Assembly (NCBI GenBank): GCA_005406025.1
Contig: BGZK01000094.1
Span: 186,001-250,000, forward strand
Origin: Eumeta japonica
Lineage: Eukaryota > Arthropoda > Insecta > Lepidoptera > Psychidae
DNA length: 64,000 nucleotides
Direction of reading: 5' to 3'
The notes beneath the pieces were generated by a model. It had not been told where the DNA came from and ran no database searches. It saw nothing but the letters and a program-made list of their open reading frames with translations. Of the stretch, positions 55,791-64,000 are shown in pieces. The stretch's first letter is position 1. Each line of letters opens with the position of its first letter. The position numbers and the translations under genes were made by a program.

Positions 55791-57889
55791 TCACACACTA
55801 AATTCATATAATATTTGAATCCACTTTTATATCCAATAGAATGACTTAAACATCATAACTTAAAGGCAGAATTAAAATCGTTTACAATGACTATTACTTA
55901 TGAGCGATATGATTTATAAACCATATATCTATTAATTACGGTGACTAAGGATGGAGTTTTCAGTAATTTCAGCATTTTCAGTAATTTCTAATTAAGAAAT
56001 TCACTTATAACGTACCATATGACGATATGGAGGATATAACAACCGTTATGTTATTAATTGGCTGAAAAACTTTATCTAACATAACAACGACACTCACCTA
56101 ATTTAAGATTTTCTCGGACTCCATATTAAAGCCGGGAGATTGGATTGTTTTATTGTAAATATTGCTTTAACGATTGGTCGCAAAGTGTATGTGTATAAAT
56201 AATGCATATTTTTAAAATAACGCAAAAGAGAAAAAAATATTGGAAATATTTTTGACATTAGAATATCTTCTTTGATTCGCACAAGATACGAGATACATCA
56301 ATATCATTACATATGCATTCCCATAAGTTTGTAAAAAAAATGTTTTCAAGATGTAAGAAAAATTTGGTATAAAAATAGTCATTTACATTTTTTAATACTG
56401 TTTCTAATTTGATCTTGTACTTGTACTTATTGTACTTATTTTTGGAAATTTATTGGTCATTTAGTTATATTTTTCATAACTATGTTTGGCTTTGTTTTAC
56501 AATGCGTAGTGACAATTTAATAGTGTGAAACATTATTTTTGCAGATGTAACTGTTTATGATGAACCCATTTATAATCGTTTAACCATAATTTATCAAGTT
56601 GTAAGACACATATCTTCATATATTATAATATATCGCAATTGAATTTTCATATTAAACATTCTTTATCGTATCGCGGTTTAAAATGTATTAAACAGAGTTT
56701 TAGGTTACTGATGTTACGTAGTTTGTAACAAACTAATACGAAGTAAATAATTGCTTCATATTTTGAAAAATCTCACTAAAATATAATTAAAGCATTTTTG
56801 TTTAATGTGCCTTATATATGTTTTTTTAATTTTTTACGTATACCAATCTAACTAGATGCACATTTCGTATTTTCTACATTTCAAACAATCCAATGTTTTT
56901 GAATCCTGCGTTTGACTAAAACCAATAACAATAACATATACGACAGTGTGTATAATTCTTTTTACTTATTACTAAATGAAAATAATCAAATTATTGTTTT
57001 CTTTTGTTGTCAAGTTTTACTCCTAAATGAAATAAAAAAAAAACAAAATTTTATCGACTGCAACATGTAGGATTGGATATTGTGTATATTTTTCAAAAGT
57101 TTCCCCCGTTTCGTATAACCTAACTTCCATTTTATCTTATGCGTATTTATTGAAGAACAGTTTGGTATTAACGTAGTAGACCAATTAACTACGAAATACT
57201 ATAATTTTAACGCTTAGTAATACTGCAAGTCAAGTAACCAATGTTTACAGTTCTTTTTTGTGTGCTAAGTACGAAAAATGTAGTGATAATACGTATATAC
57301 TTTTACACATATGAGTAAATGTAATAACTTCTATTCAAAAATGTATACAAATATTTGGAAGGGGTTTATTAATTACGAAATAACAATTTTAAATTGACTC
57401 ATTTATAATAATATCCCAAACGCAATTGTGAAAATATTTTTTCTTGAATCGTAGTAATTTAAATTAGTCTCATAATGCAAATTCAATAATCACATCAAAT
57501 AAACAAAATTATAAATATGTACAGAAATTAATTTCATTGTATATAGTTCTACTAATTTATATTGTCCAAAGCAAAAATCTGCTTCAGAATACAAAAAATA
57601 CACTTGCAACATTATTCATTTCGATCGTCACAAAAGTTCTTATCAGGGTGGGTGAATGAATTTACCTATTAAACATTTTTACAATATTATATGGATTATT
57701 TATTTTAGGAGAAAAAAATCGAACGTAAAACCATTTCACTGCATCGACGATAATGTTAATTGGAATTCGTTAAAATCCAATAGGACTTATAAATTTCCAA
57801 TAGACAAAGTAAACGTTAGTATACAATTTATATAATTTCGTTACTAATTTCAAGATTTCATTACAATATTATTCGCGTTTGCATCACAT
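55791..57889. other. AT-rich desert
   Basis: No gene recognised. A short segment between TTTTTGCAG and GTAAGA (56545-56600) is open in one frame but AT-biased; not called. Confidence 0.55.
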
Positions 57890-58215
57890 TACGTAACGAG
57901 TTCCCTCTACCTTTTACCACGATCGAGCTAATGCCTATTACGTAACACAAATTTGCAGCCTTCGGCATACCGACATTCCATTCTGTTTAGCAGTTACGGC
58001 CGAATCACGGCGTCTCGTGGTATGAAGGCGGCCGCCAACCGCGATAGCCGCCCTACGAAGCGAATGTAAATTAATTAAATAACGCCGCGCCGCGCCGCCG
58101 CCGCGACCCAGCGAAAAACGCTATTTATAACTAGGAGGTTCAATTTAGTTTTGCGATGGATGCTCGAAAGCGTTATGGAAACGACATTGGTGACTGCGAT
58201 ACAGTTGGAGATTTA
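57890..58215. promoter_or_regulatory. GC-rich block with TATA-like box, promoter candidate
   Basis: CpG-rich sequence (GGCGGCCGCCAACCGCG; ACGCCGCGCCGCGCCGCC) surrounds an AT-rich AAATTAATTAAATAA homeodomain-type cluster. It ends with CTATTTATAACTAGG, a TATA-like box at about 58120 on the plus strand. CAATTTAG lies about 25 bp downstream where an initiator could be. The next ATG (58156) opens a frame of some 50 codons with no recognisable content. A core promoter is plausible but unproven. Confidence 0.4.
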
Positions 58216-58629
58216 ATAAGAGTGAAGATCGCTTTTCGTCATAATAATATAAACATTCGTAATATTGCGACTAAAAAAAAAAAAAACAGAAATTCAATAT
58301 TTTCGACGTTTTCTACAGCGTATAACTGACTTATCTTATTAAGTGGAATAATTAAGAATAATAAGATATAGAAAGAACATCGGCGTTCGTGTCTATTATG
58401 AATTAAATTATGTTTAGCTATAAAAATACTTAGCGAATATATTTTTACGGTACGTTCTAAGAATTATTTATAAGTCAGTATAGTCACATTGATAGAAATA
58501 TTTAATAATTATATCAGAAATCAGTGTGTCATTTTAGAAAATGACCTAGTTTTGCCCCAAATTAAACTACCATTAATTATTTCGACGATCCGTACAAGAA
58601 AAACATGTGTTTATTTTAGTCGAGATTTG
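58216..58629. other. AT-rich interval
   Basis: No gene recognised. Confidence 0.5.
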
Positions 58630-58860
58630 TTAGTTCGTTGACTTGACCATTTAACAGCACGTGTATCGTTCTCTCTATTCCATCCCTTTCTAACCTTTGC
58701 GTAAAAATAGGACAAAACGTGTCGCTAAGCCATCGCAGGGGTGTCGTGGTAGCAGATGGCAATTATTGGCGTTCAGTCGACTTCGGGTGCGAACTGCAAA
58801 ATAGGCTAAGCTTTCACATCGGAAGGGCGGAATAATGAAAGCGCATTCAATACTTCACAG
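58630..58860. promoter_or_regulatory. Mixed-composition block
   Basis: The block reads TAACAGCACGTGTATCG (E-box), CATCGCAGGGGTGTCGTGG and CAGTCGACTTCGGGTGCG. AACAGCACGTG also occurs at about 22146. Putative regulatory element. Confidence 0.3.
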
Positions 58861-61309
58861 GTGATTCTGTATTATTTCAAACGGCGAAAGATCATTTGCC
58901 GGGTGAATTTTATGTTTCTGAACATGGAAAATATGGAAACGCTTAATATGAAATATGATTTTTTTTTAAATTTAATTTAGTATTTAAACTTTATCTTTAC
59001 GTTTCAATAAGAGTTGATGTTTATTTCACGTCTCGGTTATTTTTTATCAAATTTCAATCGAGTTGGTCAGACGACAGTGTGAGCAACGTTTAAAATTCTA
59101 ATTCAACCTAACCCTTGAAATCTACTTTGACGATAGCAATTATAGTATTATTTAAATATACATGAACCCGCGAAAATTTTTTGTTTTGCATTTGGTACTA
59201 GTCGTCGTGGGCTTCTAAGACAAATCTGCAGATAAACATTGCACATTCCAAATAATATAAATTCTTATAATATTATGTTATTGTTTTAATTTTACTTTAT
59301 GCATAGAAGAACTTAGAGATTATTTATTAAATTTGCAAATAAGTTTATGATTCATAAAATTATTCGTGCGGTCAATTGTAGAAACAATGTTACAAAATTT
59401 CACAATGTAATAAAATCATTTTTCTTATTTTTTTATTTTAATATAGAATCTGTTTTAACGAAATAAAAATATATATTTTTAATGATTTAATATATATCCT
59501 TATTACTAAGAACTATATTAGGTATTGATGATAAGAAAAAAAAGAATTTCTTTTTTCTAAAACGTAGAAAGATACTGGGCGTATATTTCTTATTGGACAA
59601 AAACAAAGAGGATATTTTTTGTGAAACCTATCTCGTGCTCGACCTTCCCCTTGCTATTACGCTGTAGAACGCTGATCACCGATACGTACTAGTAAAGAAT
59701 GTAAGATAAACAGAATCTCATTCTGGTTATGTTATATATTTATTTATAAGGTAGAAATATAATCAAAATAGTTATTTAAATTTCCAATTTTTAATACAGA
59801 TTTTAACATATGCCGAAGAACACAGCTCATAATATTTTGTCTATTAATTCAATTAGAATTCGAATCGAAATTAATAAATTGGCCAAATGCCAAGGATGTT
59901 TTAATACAATAATTTAGTGATGATAATTAGCATAAATTAACGAAGAAACATTATGGCAGACACATTTGTGAACTAAGTGCGTTTAGGATGTTTTGGCTTT
60001 AGTAGAACATTTGTTATTACAATTCGAACTTTAATAAAACTGTTTTGAATTTAACATTTAAAACTTTGCTTCGTTGTATTCGTATATATGTCGATAATGA
60101 ATACTTCAATTTATATCTTATGTATTTAGATTTTTATTATGACTAAATTATTAATAGGAAGGATCGGATGATTAATAATTATTGATTTCAAGTAGAAATG
60201 TTTATATCACCTAAATTCATTTCAAAACATGAGTTTATTCTTGATATATTCTTCATGATATATGACCCAGATAAAAACAAATATGATACAAATTGCAAAT
60301 CCAATAAATTGCAAATTACTTAATATAAAACTAAAAATAAGTTTTTTTTATCATATAAATATAAGATACGCATTCTAATTCTAATTATTGAAGTATTTAC
60401 AATTATTGAAATATATATGATGTAATACATAGAACGTCACTTCGATAAGAACCCCCTGGCTCCATTAAGTATGGCAATGAAAAGCCTCGCAGGACGAAGG
60501 ATAGATGGCGTGAGCCTTCACATAACGTAACAACCTCGAACGAAAATTTTATCATATAAATCTTTTTAGGCGGTTTTTCCAGATCAAATTTAATTTTCCA
60601 TTAATCTTTGGTGCTATTATAATAAATAATGTACACAAATAATTTTATAACATTATTTAATTAATTGAATATGAATCTTAGTTATACCAAAATTTGACAA
60701 GGTATTAGGTACTTATGGCAAACACTAAATGAAACTTTTAATTTTCTGCCCAATAATGAAATTTATAGATTATCTTTCTCGTTGACGGTTGAGGTAGCTA
60801 AGTTATTATAACTAATAGTTAACTTACGTCCATATCGTTTATTTCTACACCGTACCGATGCTTACGCGTTCCAACTCATCCATTGAATAGGTATTTAGCA
60901 TAACAGTATTTTATTCTTTAATAGGTTCGTGCAAACTACTGGTTAGGTACATTGATAAATTAGGCATGTAATTAAATATCGTGCACACACACTTGGTGTA
61001 TATGGAATACAAACATCTAGACGGTATTATTGACTTATTCCATATGCATTCACGAGGGTATAATTTAGTATCCTGAAACATCTTCATTATTTATTATACT
61101 AGGACAAAAAACAAGGAACATACTAAATAATGAAAATGGTGAAGTTTTATAAAACTCTAAGTGAGCAATTTCTTACATTTTAATTAGTTGGGGAAAAAAA
61201 TCTTGGGTAAAGGAAGAGGAATTTTGAGAAAGATTAGGAGGGAATAACATTTACTTTTATCATTTTAAAAAGTGTTTTTTACTATTTAAGATTTAAATAT
61301 AGTTTGGTA
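58861..61309. other. AT-rich desert
   Basis: About 2.4 kb. A small mixed patch at 60440-60540 (AAGAACCCCCTGGCTCC, GGACGAAGGATAGATGGCG). No gene recognised. Confidence 0.5.
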
Positions 61310-61480
61310 TTTGACAGAACAGTTGCGTAACGCAGGGCGCGTCGCAACGTCCTATTTATAGCGGTGACGCGGCCACCCGCCCGCCGCCGGCGCATGCGCG
61401 ATGGCGGCCTTATTGGTAAACACCCACAGAACTGGTCTGATATCATTGTATAGCAACGAAGCAACGTTGTTCATCTGCTA
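61310..61480. promoter_or_regulatory. GC-rich block with NRF1/Ewg-type and YY1/Pho-type sites, promoter candidate
   Basis: A compact CpG-rich block: GGGCGCGTCGCAACGTCC, then TATTTATAGC (TATA-like, about 61352), GGCCACCCGCCCGCCGCCGG, the exact palindrome GCGCATGCGC at 61390-61399, and directly next to it GATGGCGGCC at 61400-61409. The last contains the GCCAT core of YY1/Pho in inverse and is the arrangement seen in many animal housekeeping promoters. A minus-strand 60-codon frame covers it (61282-61464) but is Arg-rich from composition. Confidence 0.42.
61390..61399. promoter_or_regulatory. NRF1/Ewg-type palindrome
   Basis: GCGCATGCGC, exact. The same 10-mer occurs at 28046-28055. Confidence 0.5.
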
Positions 61481-61624
61481 ATAATAGTACAAACGATTCC
61501 AATCTATTCTTTTAGACAGGACATCGGAATCAGTTGAAATCAATACTAAAATATATCTTTGTATAATTATTGATTATACACGGGACTATCTAAATAATTA
61601 CAAGTATTGAAATGTAATTTTTCC
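61481..61624. other. AT-rich interval
   Basis: Nothing recognised. Confidence 0.5.
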
Positions 61625-61740
61625 CGCGAAATTTCGTGCATTGAAAATCGTGGCCCCTCCGGAAGTTCTAAATTTAAACCTAAAGTATTTGAGCGGAGAG
61701 CTCTCGTCTCTCGCCGCTAGTGGATGTTATTGAAAGATAC
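61625..61740. promoter_or_regulatory. Small mixed-composition block
   Basis: The block reads GTGGCCCCTCCGGAAG, GAGCGGAGAGCTCTCG (palindromic CGGAGAGCTCTCG-like) and TCTCGCCGCTAGTGG. Weak regulatory candidate. Confidence 0.25.
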
Positions 61741-62159
61741 TATCGTTATGTGGGAATGTTGTGAAGAATTTTCATTCCGCTATTCCTGTTCCGTACACAA
61801 TCTTTTAGATATTTTAAGAATTTTGTTGTAACATTATATTTTAATATATAGGTTTGCATTATATGTGAAAATTAGAAAACCTATGTCGATATTCGGTGAT
61901 CAATAAGTTATTAGGTTTATATGTAGTTTTTTTTTTGATGAAATGACAGATCTGAAATACAACAAAGGCAAAGAAGATTGAATAGTTAAAATAACAATTT
62001 TTTTATGCTTACCAGATATTTGAAGAACATTGTCACTTACATTTATTTTACAGATTTATAGAGTTCTCATTTTCCCTGATTTTGTATTAGGTACGAAAAT
62101 GCAATTTTAAGTTTACATTCAAAAGTTGATGACTTTAAACTCTTCTTTAACATATCATA
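61741..62159. other. AT-rich interval
   Basis: No gene recognised. Confidence 0.5.
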
Positions 62160-62345
62160 AGTACACGCGGGTCACATGACACATTCCAAAGACGCATATA
62201 TTCAAAACGTCTAAACGGAATATTTCGATAAAGTGGGGTATCGCCTAAGGCGCTGCTCTATCAGCCGTGATTTACAGACGGACCGATAGCGGCCGATACT
62301 GCTAATGGACCGGCCCCCACGACCGAAGACAAGTTGTACACACTA
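62160..62345. promoter_or_regulatory. GC-elevated block
   Basis: Complex sequence (CGCGGGTCACATGACAC; GGTATCGCCTAAGGCGC; CAGCCGTGATTTACAGACGG; CGATAGCGGCCGATACTGC; ATGGACCGGCCCCCACG). It has inverted CGATA/TATCG-type units. Putative enhancer. Confidence 0.35.
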
Positions 62346-63924
62346 GAGTCGTATATAACGAATATACAGAGTCAATTGGATGTATATTATATTAATCTTT
62401 GAATTTTGTATAGTAATTTTGTAGACCATAGTAATTTATTCTGTATTTGTCTGTATCTGTATTACTCTGTACGTAACGTATTATTCGAATTATTATTAAA
62501 GAAATATCAAACATTAAAATTATAAAACCATCGGTTATGATATTAAATATTGTATTTGGAAATGCAAATAATGCAGTCGGTTTTATAAATTCACATTATT
62601 AGGTATATTGTGTAAATGATCTTTCTTGATACACGCTTTAAATGCCTAATTCTTAACTAAGATTTAAAAAAATAGATATAGTAATCCTCTATGATTTTAT
62701 GAAAATTAACAATTATTGCAATCAAGGAATAACATACAATCTTCTTGTTGTCGTTGTTTACTTGTAAAATATGTCTAATATGACCAGATAATTTAATGAA
62801 TAGTGAACTAATGAGATTCAATGTAATTGACTGTATTTACTGATCTGTATAACAATGGCCTTTTTTCCGTTTGATGTGCAAGTACTTTAAAATCTTATGT
62901 GAACATTATTTATATACGTATATTTAAATTCGAATTCTAAATATCTTTATTTCTAAATTTATAAAATAACACTTGAAGTCCGTCATAAAAAAATGATGAA
63001 TTACTACTTTTCATTTTGTATTTCGTAGATACGAAATAGCAGTATTTTAGGTATTATCGTTTCTGTAAAAAATATTTTACATACTTTTTCATCGCCGTTA
63101 CCATATATTAATCAGGCTTGAAATTTTTACTATATCACTTTTGAACTAATGAAAGGGTAGAACTAAATAACTATAAAAATTTAATTTAAAATTTAAAAAT
63201 TATTTGAGTTTGGTCTCTTTTTTAGCTTGCCAGTTTTTTTTCGTTCTCATTTACAAAAAAAAAAAAACACTGCCTATATACTTGTGATTAAAATTGCAAA
63301 TTTTATGTTGCGCAAAACACCATTCAAGAAATAGCTATTGAGGCTAATGTATAAATCGAATTAGCTCTTTAATTCGTTCGGTATTTTACATTAAGTTTGT
63401 TTAAAGTTTTAATAGAATAAAATATTGTTTATTAAATTTTTAAAAGGAATGATAACCCAAAAGTCATCTGTTTGCGTATACCCACATAATTATCTGAAGT
63501 TGTATAATTTTACGAATATAATTTGCTCCGTTGACATTAAGGTCAATAGAACGTATAAACATAATAATTTACGCCGATTACTTACCTACTAAGAGTCAAT
63601 TCTATCGAGTTTAACAATCAATTAATACTACAATAAAATAATGTTAGAATTGATTTATTTTAAAATATCTAATGTATCAAACAATAATTATTAAATTACG
63701 TAATAATAATTATATTTACAGAAGTAATAATATTATTTCGTACCATAACAATCATCAATAAACTATGTATGGCCGTCAGGCCACGAAGACCAGCTGGGAT
63801 TTATTATGAAAATAACTACACACTTGGTTAACTATCCTTTTAACGCTTCGCGTGCTGCAATCACAGTTCTTGGGTAATACATAGTTGCTGGTATCAATAA
63901 CTAGACATTTTTTATCAGCTGCAG
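62346..63924. other. AT-rich interval
   Basis: No gene recognised. Confidence 0.55.
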
Positions 63925-63959
63925 TGAAATGCAGCCATTTCTTTAATGGCTGCATTTCA
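63925..63959. repeat. 15-bp perfect inverted repeat, 5-nt spacer
   Basis: TGAAATGCAGCCATT (63925-63939) and its exact complement (63945-63959) enclose TCTTT. A GCTGCAG lies just upstream. Confidence 0.92.
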
Positions 63960-64000
63960 TTATTTTTTGAAATTTTGTTTTAAATTCAAAATCTTTTAAT

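Noticed and set aside
56540..56600. Internal exon between TTTTTGCAG and GTAAGA
   Set aside because: Strongly AT-biased, with only about 18 codons between the signals. No protein-like feature.
1..64000. CRISPR arrays, prokaryotic operons, phage or viral genes
   Set aside because: No regularly spaced direct repeats, ribosome-binding sites with tandem genes, or recognisable viral proteins are present. The window is eukaryotic.

Overview
The window is eukaryotic nuclear DNA and most likely comes from a lepidopteran insect (moth or butterfly). The base composition is strongly AT-rich. There are no operon-like runs of genes, and almost every open frame is short and spurious. Several interspersed repeats begin with the 'CTAGCTTTTGCCCGCGG'-type head and end with the 'AAATTTCATnnAAATCCGT...TTATAAT' tail that are widespread in lepidopteran genomes. 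The order is inferred from repeat style, not from a conserved gene, and I cannot name a species. No complete, confidently recognisable host protein-coding gene, tRNA or rRNA gene lies in these 64 kb. The region reads as a gene desert or as long introns.

Three things make up the window. (1) AT-rich filler occupies most of the length. (2) Some 25 short blocks of about 80-500 bp have clearly higher GC and complex, non-repetitive sequence (for example 600-1095, 9325-9800, 25075-25530, 27900-28110, 31380-31870, 32880-33030, 43370-43665, 55425-55790, 57890-58215, 61310-61480, 62160-62345). They look like cis-regulatory elements or promoters. Some carry CTCF-like motifs, exact NRF1/Ewg-type GCGCATGCGC palindromes or TATA-like boxes. 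(3) There are relics of transposable elements. The best is a hAT element at 47318-49503 with imperfect terminal inverted repeats, a decayed 8-bp target duplication and a broken BED-finger transposase on the minus strand. Next is a Penelope-like retroelement fragment at 17484-17945 encoding a GIY-YIG endonuclease, set between 94-bp inverted repeats (17336-17429 and 18256-18349). Others are a fold-back element at 8608-8860, two tRNA-derived SINE-like units (13781-14060; 42160-42428), and seven or more copies of a lepidopteran-type interspersed repeat.

Candidate host coding sequence is limited. There is a 148-codon reading frame at 51338-51784 with an initiator-like site upstream and a polyadenylation signal downstream. 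Three minus-strand terminal-exon candidates have good splice acceptors (12603-12724; 38088-38250; 37790-37946). The last two are adjacent, share the same splice phase and each has its own AATAAA, as expected of alternative last exons. None could be assigned to a family by eye.

The most unusual feature is a set of perfect or near-perfect inverted repeats with spacers of 0-5 nt, unrelated to each other in sequence: 46-bp palindrome at 36979, 36-bp arms at 25687, 24-bp at 30723, 21-bp at 15640, 17-bp at 17663, 15-bp at 42361 and 63925, 11-bp at 17437. They look like local snap-back (inverted template-switch) duplications rather than members of one repeat family. No CRISPR, prokaryotic or viral gene system was seen.
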